35,368 bases of DNA. Origin: a virus. Under the pieces are notes generated by a model. That model saw nothing but the letters and a program-made list of their open reading frames with translations. It was not told the origin of the DNA and did no database searches. Shown piece by piece: positions 1-7,465 of the stretch. The stretch is from positions 1-35,368 of IMG/VR virus record IMGVR_UViG_3300030419_005853; one strand, given 5' to 3'. Position numbers and translations under genes: made by a program. Numbering within the stretch: the first letter of the stretch is position 1; every line of letters starts with the position of its first letter.

Positions 1-26
1 CCCTATCTTAACTAAGTGGAGGATAT

Positions 27-3000
27 GTGAAGTTTGCTCATATTAGCGATACTCACATTAAAAATTTAAAATATCATTACGAGTATCGGATCATCTTTGA
101 GCAGTTGTACGAAAAACTGCGAGAAGAAAAGGTCAATTATATTATTCACACTGGGGATGTTGCTCACACAAAGACACAGATCTCCCCAGAGTATGTAGAT
201 ATGTGTTCGCAGTTTTTTGAAAATCTTGCAAACATTGCCCCTACCTATGCGATTTTAGGCAATCACGATGGTAACTTAAAGAATAGTAGCCGTCAAGATG
301 CCTTGACGCCAATTTTTAATGCACTTAATCATCCAAATCTCCATCTCCTGAAGGACTCTGGAGAAACAAACATTGATAATAAATTTTGTTTGAACGTTCT
401 TTCGGTGTTTGATCGTGAAAACTGGATCAAACCAACTAATTCGGATAGAATCAATATTGCCCTTTATCACGGATCGATCAGCAACTGCAAAACAGATGTT
501 GGGTGGGTCATGCTGAACGGTGAAGATACGATGGAGATTTTTGATGGATTTGATTTTGCAATGCTTGGTGATATTCATCGTCGTCAGATCCTTGACGATG
601 CTGGTCGTATCTGGTATGCCGGCAGCACCGTACAACAGAACCATGGAGAAACCAACGACAAGGGTATTCTTATTTGGGATATTCAATCAAAGAACGATTG
701 GAACGTCGAGCCGTTTGTGTTCAAGAATCCAAAGCCGTTCATTACTTTGGAACTCACGCCGAAAGGCCGCATGCCCAAGGGAACGAATGTCCCGGAGGGC
801 GCGAGACTTCGGCTCGTAAGCAACAACAATCTACCATTGAACATAATGAAGCGAGCAATGGATATTGCCAAGCATCGGTTTAAACCAGAGACGGTTACTT
901 TTCTTAACCGTGCAGCTGGTGAGCGTGGTGACGTTAGCGAGATTACCGATACACTTAAAACAGAGAATCTTCGAGATATAAATATTCAAGAAGAATTGAT
1001 GGACGAATATCTCAAAGATTTTCAAGTGGATGCATCGACAATGGATAAGGTATTTGATCTTAATCGTAAATACAAAAAGATAGTTGAAGAAAAGGACGAT
1101 ATCTCCAGAAATGTAAACTGGAAATTATCGAATTTTGAATTTGACAATTTGTTTAATTATGGAGAAAACAACAGTGTTAGTTTTGGCGAACTTAATGGCA
1201 TTACAGGGATTTTTGGGAAGAACTATTCTGGGAAGAGTAGTATTATTGACGCTGTGCTTTGGACTCTTTTTAACACAACCTCGAAAAATGAGCGCAAGAA
1301 TCTCAATGTTATTAATCAGAATAAAGAATCCTGTCGAGGGAAATTAACCATTGTCGTCGGACACCGGGTATATACTATTGAAAGGACAGCAGAAAAGTAC
1401 ATCAAACGCCTAAAGGGAGAAGAAACCCTAGAGGCCAAAACTGATCTTAATTTTGAAGTATATGATGAAGTAGGTGGAGATACGATATCTCTGAACGGAC
1501 TAAGCCGGATTCACACAGACGCGAATATCCGCAGACATTTTGGGGAATGTGAAGACTTTTTGATCTCCTCGATGGCTTCTCAGCATGGCGCTCTCTCGTT
1601 TATTGATGAGGGTTCAACGAGACGTAAAGAGATCATTGCTAAGTTTTTGGATTTAGAAATTTTTGAAAAGAAATTTAAATTAGCAAAAGAGGACTGTACT
1701 GATCTTAAGGGCGCCCTCCGTCGTCTTGAGGCGCGCAATTATGATGAAGAGATTGAGACAGCGTCTATCGAATTGCAAGACAAAAGAGACGAATTAGAAA
1801 CTCACAAAAGTAGATGCGAGGAACTAAAACTAGAAATTGAAAATGTAACAACAGCCTGTGCCGCTCTGAAGAACAGCATCGAAGCAATCCCAAAAGAAGT
1901 GATTAACGTTGTTGATACAAGAAAAAACATTAGAAACAGGCAATCCCAAGTATCATCTTTGGAGGAGTCCAATGAACGATTGTCAATAGAGTTATCGGAA
2001 AAACAAGGGATTATTGCAAAAATTGATGATTATGTATCAAAGATAAATATTGATTCTTTATATAGGCAACAAAAGACTGCTGATGAATTAAAGATGGAAA
2101 GAGCCATTGAACAAGCAAAACACGCGGATTTGATCCAGCAGATTGAAGACATTGAACGTAAATCTAAATTGCTTGATGGGATTCCTTGTGGGGTGAGTTA
2201 TCCTCAATGTAAATTTATTAAAGATGCAAATATTGCTGTTGCAAATCGCCCACACGTTGAAGAACAAGAATCGATTTTAAAAGGCGATCTTGAGAACATT
2301 GAAAAGAAAATTCACAGCATGCGCCCCGATTTTATCGAAGAGCAGGTCAGTAGATATGAAAAGGTGGTTGAAAAGAAATCAATCGCGATAAATGAAATTA
2401 CAGAGATTAATTTGTCTTTTGAGAGAAATCAATCATCGATAGAACGCATTGGGTATGAATTAAAAGAGTTAGAAGAAAAGAAAAAGAAATATGAAGAAAA
2501 TAAAGAGGCCATTGAAAACTTTGAAGAATTTACAACCGAACTTGACACATGTAATTCCAAGTTAGAAAAAGTAGAAAAGCAGTATGCGCGCTGCCAAGAA
2601 AAAACCCTGAATCTCTATAAAGACGTGGGTTCGATGGAACAAAAGGTTGAAAGTATCCAAGATCAAAAACAGGAATATGTAAGTTTACAAGAAGAGTATT
2701 CAGCTTATGACCTCTATATGCGATGCATGCATACGTCTGGTATTGCCTATGATATTATTAAAAGAAAATTGCCAATAATCAACCAAGAGGTTGCAAAAGT
2801 GCTTGCCAATATTGTTGATTTTGAGATCTTCTTTGAGGATTCTGGCAAGAAGTTTGATATATTTATTAAGCACCCTCGTCATGAGCCACGTCCTATTGAA
2901 ATGGCCTCCGGAGCAGAAAAAACTTTGTGTGCCATGGCAATTCGTTTGGCGCTTTTGAGTGTGTCGTCACTACCTAAGAGCGATTTATTTATTCTCGATG

Positions 3001-3176
3001 AACCGGGAACAGCCTTAGATGAAGAAAATATGGAGGGTTTTATCCGCATCTTGGAACTAATTAAAGTGTATTTTAAGAATGTTTTGCTTATTTCACACCT
3101 TGATTCACTCAAAGACTGTGTTGATATGCAAATCGTGATTGAAAAAAAATCAGGATACGCAAAAGTAAGTCAATAG
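27..3176 (+). CDS. SbcD-SbcC (Mre11-Rad50; T4 gp47-gp46) fusion protein
   Basis: A 1049-residue nuclease-ATPase for DNA-end processing and recombination-dependent replication; in T4 the two halves are separate proteins, gp47 (339 aa) and gp46 (560 aa). Residues 1-190 are a metallophosphoesterase: D8 and H10 in ISDTH, D44 in HTGDVAH, N79-H80-D81 in GNHD, H148, and H184 in GDIH. Residues about 370-1049 are an SMC/Rad50-type ATPase: Walker A G397-S404 (GKNYSGKS), long coiled coils, a central Cys pair C721/C728 at the expected zinc-hook apex, an ABC signature near 960 (ASGAEK), and Walker B 987-992 (LFILDE). The start is GTG at 27 with GGAGG at 18-22; the ATG at 25 is followed directly by a stop. 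Fusion of the two subunits in one chain and the C-x6-C hook, in place of the usual C-x2-C, are unusual. Function rests on family motifs. Confidence 0.95.
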   Translation: MKFAHISDTHIKNLKYHYEYRIIFEQLYEKLREEKVNYIIHTGDVAHTKTQISPEYVDMCSQFFENLANIAPTYAILGNHDGNLKNSSRQDALTPIFNALNHPNLHLLKDSGETNIDNKFCLNVLSVFDRENWIKPTNSDRINIALYHGSISNCKTDVGWVMLNGEDTMEIFDGFDFAMLGDIHRRQILDDAGRIWYAGSTVQQNHGETNDKGILIWDIQSKNDWNVEPFVFKNPKPFITLELTPKGRMPKGTNVPEGARLRLVSNNNLPLNIMKRAMDIAKHRFKPETVTFLNRAAGERGDVSEITDTLKTENLRDINIQEELMDEYLKDFQVDASTMDKVFDLNRKYKKIVEEKDDISRNVNWKLSNFEFDNLFNYGENNSVSFGELNGITGIFGKNYSGKSSIIDAVLWTLFNTTSKNERKNLNVINQNKESCRGKLTIVVGHRVYTIERTAEKYIKRLKGEETLEAKTDLNFEVYDEVGGDTISLNGLSRIHTDANIRRHFGECEDFLISSMASQHGALSFIDEGSTRRKEIIAKFLDLEIFEKKFKLAKEDCTDLKGALRRLEARNYDEEIETASIELQDKRDELETHKSRCEELKLEIENVTTACAALKNSIEAIPKEVINVVDTRKNIRNRQSQVSSLEESNERLSIELSEKQGIIAKIDDYVSKINIDSLYRQQKTADELKMERAIEQAKHADLIQQIEDIERKSKLLDGIPCGVSYPQCKFIKDANIAVANRPHVEEQESILKGDLENIEKKIHSMRPDFIEEQVSRYEKVVEKKSIAINEITEINLSFERNQSSIERIGYELKELEEKKKKYEENKEAIENFEEFTTELDTCNSKLEKVEKQYARCQEKTLNLYKDVGSMEQKVESIQDQKQEYVSLQEEYSAYDLYMRCMHTSGIAYDIIKRKLPIINQEVAKVLANIVDFEIFFEDSGKKFDIFIKHPRHEPRPIEMASGAEKTLCAMAIRLALLSVSSLPKSDLFILDEPGTALDEENMEGFIRILELIKVYFKNVLLISHLDSLKDCVDMQIVIEKKSGYAKVSQ

Positions 3177-3186
3177 GAGATGCGAA

Positions 3187-3909
3187 ATGAAACTGTTAAT
3201 AGAGAATTGGAACAAGTTCCTCAGTGAGCAAGAGGGTGCTCCGGAAGAGCAAGGACAACAAAGACAATATAGCAGTAATGATTTTTGCACAGAATATCCG
3301 AACGCCTGCAAGGGTGTTCTTGGAACTCAGAGAGCTAATATGCCTCAAGTGCCAGATGTGGGTGATTTCGCAGCAGATTTAGCAGCACCCCCACCAGAAG
3401 GTATTGAAACCAATGAGCCTGAAAAGATTCCGGATCTCGGACAAGCAACAAAAGCGTATTTAAATTCATCGGATGATGCAGGCGAATGGCCGCGAGGAGA
3501 TCAGGTTGAGGTTAAGGAAATTCCCGGCATAAACCCTTCCGCCCTTACTCCCACTCAGAAAGACACATACATGGATAACGCACTAAAGAAGGTTGCTGCC
3601 GGCGAACAGGCTGTTTCTAAAGGTGGCGGATGGACTCCATGGGATGGCGCCGTGCTGGTTTCGAAAGACAATTACCTATTGGATGGCCACCACCGGTGGG
3701 CTGCTACCATTATCTATAACGATAAACACCCAGAGGATCAAAAGCCGATGACTGTACAAAAAGTGATGATGCCAATTGACCATCTTCTAAAGGTCGCCAA
3801 TGCGTATACCGATGCTGCTGGTGGCACTCGCCACTCTGGTGGCGGTACAACGATGGAAGAGAGCCTTACAGCACAGGCTTTAAAAGAATTTATAGGCACG
3901 AAGGAATAA
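3187..3909 (+). CDS. ParB-like domain protein with capsid-targeting-like N-terminus
   Basis: 240 residues. The N-terminus MKLLIENWNKFLSE resembles the T4 internal-protein capsid-targeting peptide MKTYQEFIAE, with a possible gp21-type cleavage after L-S-E14. Residues about 20-100 are a Pro/Gln/Glu-rich linker that looks disordered. Residues about 110-220 contain the ParB/sulfiredoxin-like core, with the motif LLDGHHRWAA at 164-173, preceded by a predicted strand and followed by helix-rich sequence. In this superfamily D-G-H-H-R lies in the nucleotide/phosphate-binding pocket (CTP in ParB, nuclease or kinase activity in other members). AGGAG at 3175-3179 sets the start. It lies just upstream of the FtsZ-like gene, and a second ParB-like gene lies just downstream of it. 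DNA binding and head packaging are inferred. Confidence 0.7.
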   Translation: MKLLIENWNKFLSEQEGAPEEQGQQRQYSSNDFCTEYPNACKGVLGTQRANMPQVPDVGDFAADLAAPPPEGIETNEPEKIPDLGQATKAYLNSSDDAGEWPRGDQVEVKEIPGINPSALTPTQKDTYMDNALKKVAAGEQAVSKGGGWTPWDGAVLVSKDNYLLDGHHRWAATIIYNDKHPEDQKPMTVQKVMMPIDHLLKVANAYTDAAGGTRHSGGGTTMEESLTAQALKEFIGTKE

Positions 3910-3912
3910 ACA

Positions 3913-5043
3913 ATGTCAGAAGAAAACGATAACAACGATTTTGATTTTGCAGAAGCAGCAGTTGATGAAAACCCTGCAGATCTAAATCCGCCAGATGCTT
4001 CAACAATGGATGATTTTGATTTCATTGAGCACTATGGCGAGGAAGAAGTGGTCACCCACGAAAACCTTCTCCCAGAGAATACGGCAGTCTCTCCGCTAAA
4101 CTGCGCAGTGATTGGCGTAGGGGGAGGTGGCGGCAAAATGGCCAAAGCATTTCTGGATGCTGGGTTTAATCGCACTTTGCTCGTCAATACCACTGCTAAA
4201 GACATTCCTACTGGTGTACCTGATGAAAATGTTGTCTTAATTCCAGATGCAGATGGTATCGGAAAGAACGTTGCTCTCGGCAAATCAGTGTTTGATGCCA
4301 ACAGCGCTGTTGTGGAAGATGCTCTTCGCACAAAGCTCGGAAACGTGGACTGGCTCATTGTGTGTGCCGGTGGTGGTGGTGGCACAGGTTCCGCTGCAGC
4401 TGCACTACACCCAGTACTAGAGCGCTATCTTAAGTCCGTTCAGGCAGAAGGCGACATTGTTTATGTAGTGTCGTGGCCAACGGCACAAGAAAATATTAAT
4501 CCCACAATTAGCAAGAACGCACTTTCGCTTCTTAACGATGTATCAAAACACACACACTGCGTACTTGATAACGAAAGACAAGTTAAGTTACTGCGCGGAA
4601 AGGTCGGAATGTTGGGAATGTTCCCGCTAGCGAATAAGTCATTTGCTAAGCTTTTCGCACAGATTCTTAAATTATCATCAGAGCCGTCACCGATCCAGTC
4701 ATTTGACTCGAAGGATTTGGAAGTGTGCTTAAGAACAGACAAGAGAATGTTTATCGGCTCAACAATGATTCCAAACCCGGCGACCCCAAACCTAGGCTCG
4801 ATGATTCTGCAGAACTGCATGAAACGTTCTCCGTGTCCTCCCCCGAAGGGGAAGCCGAAAACAGGAACGCTTTTATTGATTGCTTCTTCAGAGATGGCAA
4901 ATGATCCAGAAATAAGCAAGCATCTTGACGCCGCAATTGGATACGTCGGAGGGAGAACGGATACTTTATTTTCTGGAGTATACATTAACGATAACGTTCC
5001 CGGGCTGATCGCGATACTATGTATGAATGGGTTAACAACATGA
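3913..5043 (+). CDS. FtsZ/tubulin-superfamily GTPase
   Basis: 376 residues. Residues 1-60 are an acidic, probably disordered extension with two DFDF motifs. The GTPase domain starts at about 62: AVIGVGGGGGKM (65-76) matches the FtsZ N-terminal Gly loop, VNTTAKDI matches the FtsZ INTDAQ region, and CAGGGGGTGS (151-160) is the tubulin/FtsZ signature loop GGGTG(S/T)G. SFDSKDLEV (263-271) aligns with the T7 synergy loop N-x-D-x-x-D, keeping both Asp (D265, D268) with Ser replacing Asn. The C-terminal part (about 290-376) resembles the FtsZ activation domain. It should polymerise with GTP and form filaments in the host; phage relatives by fold include PhuZ and TubZ. It is coupled by an ATGA overlap to the next gene, another ParB-like protein. 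The superfamily assignment is firm; the role in this phage is inferred. Confidence 0.87.
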   Translation: MSEENDNNDFDFAEAAVDENPADLNPPDASTMDDFDFIEHYGEEEVVTHENLLPENTAVSPLNCAVIGVGGGGGKMAKAFLDAGFNRTLLVNTTAKDIPTGVPDENVVLIPDADGIGKNVALGKSVFDANSAVVEDALRTKLGNVDWLIVCAGGGGGTGSAAAALHPVLERYLKSVQAEGDIVYVVSWPTAQENINPTISKNALSLLNDVSKHTHCVLDNERQVKLLRGKVGMLGMFPLANKSFAKLFAQILKLSSEPSPIQSFDSKDLEVCLRTDKRMFIGSTMIPNPATPNLGSMILQNCMKRSPCPPPKGKPKTGTLLLIASSEMANDPEISKHLDAAIGYVGGRTDTLFSGVYINDNVPGLIAILCMNGLTT

Positions 5044-5639
5044 AAAAACTATTTGAAAATTGGAACACATATATCAACGAAAACTTACCTACGACAACGC
5101 GTGTAGTCAAAGGTCCGGCAGAACCGCAACAGCAACAGCAGCCAGATCCAAATGATCCGTTTGGTGGTACTCGCGTCGTCAAAGGCCCGGCAGAGCCGCA
5201 GGATCAAAATAAGACCGCAGCGGCAGTAAAACAGGCAACAGTTAAAGCATCTGCTTTGGCAGCAAAACTGCAGCAGGTACTAAAATCACTACAGGGTGCC
5301 TTGTCTGAAGCTAGGATTAGTTTTGACGATTTAATTGTTGAAACTGGCAACACAAAACAGGGGATTCTTGGCGCCTATCAAGATGTTTTGGATGGGACGC
5401 GAAGCAGAACCCCCGAAGCTCCAATTAAGGTTAATTGGATCGAGGAAGAACAAAAATTCTTGGTTGTAGACGGTTTACACCGATTAGTGGAATTTATCGA
5501 GAAGGGGCAGACATCTTGCTATTGCGAAATTGATTGGAATTCAGGTAGTGGTAAGTGGAAATTGCCCGTCAAAGAAGAGAGACTTAAAAACTTTTCACTA
5601 AATGAGTTGAAAAGAAGTATGAATGGATTAACAAAATAG
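5040..5639 (+). CDS. second ParB-like domain protein with capsid-targeting-like N-terminus
   Basis: 199 residues, starting at ATG 5040, which overlaps the stop of the FtsZ-like gene (ATGA). An in-frame ATG at 5019 is rejected because the N-terminus from 5040, MKKLFENWNTYINE, parallels the MKLLIENWNKFLSE of the gene at 3187. The linker carries a duplicated 11-residue unit TRVVKGPAEPQ and a Gln run. The ParB/sulfiredoxin-like motif is VVDGLHRLVEF (142-152), with D144, H147 and R148; the second His of DGHHR is Leu here. A possible prohead-protease site lies after I-N-E14. Coupling suggests co-expression with the tubulin-like GTPase. DNA association and packaging into the head are inference. The divergent motif makes catalysis less certain than in the upstream paralogue. 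Confidence 0.65.
   Translation: MKKLFENWNTYINENLPTTTRVVKGPAEPQQQQQPDPNDPFGGTRVVKGPAEPQDQNKTAAAVKQATVKASALAAKLQQVLKSLQGALSEARISFDDLIVETGNTKQGILGAYQDVLDGTRSRTPEAPIKVNWIEEEQKFLVVDGLHRLVEFIEKGQTSCYCEIDWNSGSGKWKLPVKEERLKNFSLNELKRSMNGLTK
5097..5201 (+). repeat. internal duplication of an 11-codon unit
   Basis: The residues TRVVKGPAEPQ occur twice in the second ParB-like protein, at 5097-5129 and 5169-5201. The two DNA copies differ at several third-codon positions, so the protein sequence is conserved more tightly than the DNA. The copies are separated by a Gln/Pro/Asp linker. This may be a repeated peptide binding site. Confidence 0.8.
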
Positions 5640-5648
5640 GAGATTACA

Positions 5649-6152
5649 ATGGCTAGACGCAAAAACACAAGAAGGTTTGATCCTCGTTACTTTATGGACG
5701 AGAAGACTGACATTATTAAAGAGGGGTTCACGACAACAGGACCCGATCCTAGCAAAGCGCTGTCTCAACAGCAAATTGAGGCAATCATAAAGTTGAAAGG
5801 CATGGATTGGTGGAAGAAAGCTGGCCCACATATAAATGGGGAGAATATTTTTGACTTTCTCGATCCTGCTTATGCCTCAGAGATTGTGAACTTACAAGAA
5901 AGACTCTCCCCAGAATCAGCGCGGAATGCAATAGAGTTTGCACGCAAAATCGCTGACACTATCCGCCAGCAGGGTGGAAAAATGCATGCCGGTGATCTCA
6001 TGGATCATGGTGTTAGTGGGCAGGAAATACGTAATTTTATCGGAGCTATACAACTAGATCCAACAGTGGGGCAACTCGAACAAGGTCGACCTGACGGAGC
6101 CAAAGTGGTACTGCAGGGTGATCGAGAATTGGCAGTTGTAGAAGCAGCATGA
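5649..6152 (+). CDS. hypothetical protein, RFDPRYF N-terminus
   Basis: 167 residues, not recognised. TAGGAGA at 5637-5643 supports the start. The N-terminus is basic and then reads RRFDPRYFMDE, followed by K-x-x-I-I-K-E-G, which might be a prohead-protease-like site. The middle (about 35-125) is helix-rich; the segment around KGMDWWKKAGPH is the most distinctive. The C-terminal third is less ordered. Its stop overlaps the next start (ATGA), so it belongs to the same operon as the ParB-like and tubulin-like genes. It is possibly a packaged or scaffold-associated protein by context only. Confidence 0.6.
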   Translation: MARRKNTRRFDPRYFMDEKTDIIKEGFTTTGPDPSKALSQQQIEAIIKLKGMDWWKKAGPHINGENIFDFLDPAYASEIVNLQERLSPESARNAIEFARKIADTIRQQGGKMHAGDLMDHGVSGQEIRNFIGAIQLDPTVGQLEQGRPDGAKVVLQGDRELAVVEAA

Positions 6153-6718
6153 AGATTACTAAGTCTAAGTTAAGGGAACTTATCAAAGAAGAGGTAGAGG
6201 CTGTCTTATCTGAAATTGAAGACATGAGCCTTAAGGGTAATGCCGGCGAAGACTTCGCAATTCCAAGTGCTGCTTGGGACAGAGCATTCCGCAAAAACGG
6301 AATCAAGATTTCTTATCATGGACGGATGGGAGTAGAAAGAGACGAGTGGAGTAAAGACAAGGCACAGGACTATAGCGGCATCACTTATTGGCCACTGTAT
6401 CCAGTTAAAGGCGGATACATGGGCGCCTATGGAAGAATTTATAATGCACTTTCAGATAGCGGTGGAGGACATGCTTTGCATCTCGTAGATGCTGCCATCG
6501 AAGAAGCAAAAATGATGTGTGAACGAGGTGAATATGTAAAAACAGGTAGATATGAAACTTCTGGTGTAACTCCCGCCGCATGCAAAAAGATGGGCTGGAT
6601 GACTCCTGCTGGAGATGGTGTAGACGATGTGCGTGAGCTTAACTATTCCGGCGCTGCTGGCGCAGCTAAGAGATCCGCATCGTTATCTGGAAAGAGGGAT
6701 GACGAAGAGCACACTTGA
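6149..6718 (+). CDS. hypothetical protein with KITKSKLRELIKEE-type N-terminus
   Basis: 189 residues, not recognised beyond its N-terminus. It begins MKITKSKLRELIKEEVEA, an amphipathic Lys/Glu helix also found, with variation, on genes at 9126, 15991, 16352, 17502 and 19728. Candidate gp21-type cleavage points are I-K-E and L-S-E. The body contains aromatic and Gly-rich stretches (YWPLYPVKGGYMGAYGRIY) and a helix AAIEEAKMMCERG. The start overlaps the upstream stop. The TGA stop at 6716 is followed by C, and the same frame continues through three codons into the small gene at 6728, so a readthrough form is possible. Confidence 0.65.
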   Translation: MKITKSKLRELIKEEVEAVLSEIEDMSLKGNAGEDFAIPSAAWDRAFRKNGIKISYHGRMGVERDEWSKDKAQDYSGITYWPLYPVKGGYMGAYGRIYNALSDSGGGHALHLVDAAIEEAKMMCERGEYVKTGRYETSGVTPAACKKMGWMTPAGDGVDDVRELNYSGAAGAAKRSASLSGKRDDEEHT

Positions 6719-6727
6719 CCAGACAAA

Positions 6728-6889
6728 ATGAGTTCAGTTGAGCTTGAAGAGAAGATAAAGAAAGTTAAAGGTGGATATAAAGCAACATCTAAAAGTGGAA
6801 GAGAATTATCTAAGAAGCCAAAACCGAAAAAAGACGCACAAGCACAACTGGCAGCAGTTGAAATATCAAAGGCAAAGAGAGGTAAATAA
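6728..6889 (+). CDS. small Lys-rich protein
   Basis: 53 residues in the same frame as the gene ending at 6718. The core reads YKATSKSGRELSKKPK followed by QLAAVEISKAKRG, a short module that I recall at the C-termini of other viral proteins; no search was made. No clear Shine-Dalgarno precedes its ATG. It would therefore depend on reinitiation after the 6716 stop, or on readthrough of that UGA to form a C-terminal extension of the upstream protein. Its stop overlaps the next gene (TAATG). It could be a nucleic-acid-binding tail judging by charge alone. Confidence 0.55.
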   Translation: MSSVELEEKIKKVKGGYKATSKSGRELSKKPKPKKDAQAQLAAVEISKAKRGK

Positions 6890-7089
6890 TGATGGCACAA
6901 ACTAAAGCATTTGTGGATACGTGGTTGGAGAAACTAACATCACGCAAGTTGATGGTGTGGACAACTGCCACGGCACTTACCCTTGCTGGCCATGTTACGA
7001 GTGAAGATTGGGTAATCATCTCAGCAATCTATATTGGTGGTCAAACAATTATTGACGGCATCGCTAGATTGCGGGGGTATAATGATTAA
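6889..7089 (+). CDS. small two-helix membrane protein, possible holin
   Basis: 66 residues (63 or 65-66 depending on use of ATG 6889 or 6892; GAGAGG at 6877-6882 fits either). Two hydrophobic segments are visible, about 20-36 and 41-57, separated by a short polar turn, with the N-terminal helix and the C-terminus charged. Small size, paired membrane helices, and a position directly before a spanin-like gene are typical of holins. The segment after SRK and the IGGQTIIDG segment resemble small phage holins that I recall. No endolysin is seen nearby, so the lysis role is a context-based inference. Confidence 0.5.
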   Translation: MMAQTKAFVDTWLEKLTSRKLMVWTTATALTLAGHVTSEDWVIISAIYIGGQTIIDGIARLRGYND

Positions 7090-7465
7090 GAAACAAATTT
7101 TAGAATTTGCATTGAAAAATTGGAAGTTGATCTTGGTAGCACTTCTTTTAGTTGTCGTTGCTATGAAAAACAGGCACGACTACAAGCTTATGCAGAAAGC
7201 ATATGAAACGCAAGCAGAGTCACATGAAGCACAAATTGCGGGACTCAAAGAAATACATAAGAAAGAAATAGAAGAGAAGCGCCTGTTGATGGAAAATTAC
7301 ATGGAATCAATAGCTGCAATTGAAAAGGAATATGAAGACGCTCTTGAGATGATTGATCAATTAAGAGAAGACAAAAAGGGAGAATATTCTAATAAGTTCA
7401 ATCGAGATAGAGAAGAACTAATTAAAGATATAGAAAAAACTTTTGGGATTCAATATGTTCCTTAA
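7082..7465 (+). CDS. membrane-anchored coiled-coil protein, possible i-spanin
   Basis: 127 residues, starting at ATG 7082, which overlaps the upstream stop by 8 bases and has a G-run upstream. The earlier in-frame ATG at 7034 lies inside the membrane-protein gene and is rejected. One N-terminal transmembrane helix (about 14-28, LILVALLLVVVAM) is followed by about 90 residues of charged heptad-like helix, the layout of Rz-type inner-membrane spanins. The next gene overlaps its 3' end in another frame, as Rz1 genes overlap Rz, but that partner lacks a lipobox Cys. Confidence 0.5.
   Translation: MIKKQILEFALKNWKLILVALLLVVVAMKNRHDYKLMQKAYETQAESHEAQIAGLKEIHKKEIEEKRLLMENYMESIAAIEKEYEDALEMIDQLREDKKGEYSNKFNRDREELIKDIEKTFGIQYVP

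Noticed and set aside
1-26. Possible 3' end of an upstream gene
   Set aside because: All frames are too short here to tell which, if any, is coding.
276-686. 136-codon open frame on the - strand inside the nuclease domain of the SbcD-SbcC gene
   Set aside because: It is antisense to a gene with clear catalytic motifs, has no ribosome site, and its product has no recognisable features.
4032-4985. Long - strand open frames opposite the FtsZ-like gene
   Set aside because: They mirror Gly- and Ala-rich codons of the real gene (Pro/Ser-rich products); no independent coding evidence.
5019-5040. Earlier in-frame ATG for the second ParB-like gene
   Set aside because: It would add 7 residues inside the FtsZ-like gene and hide the N-terminal motif shared with the gene at 3187; ATG 5040 forms an ATGA coupling.
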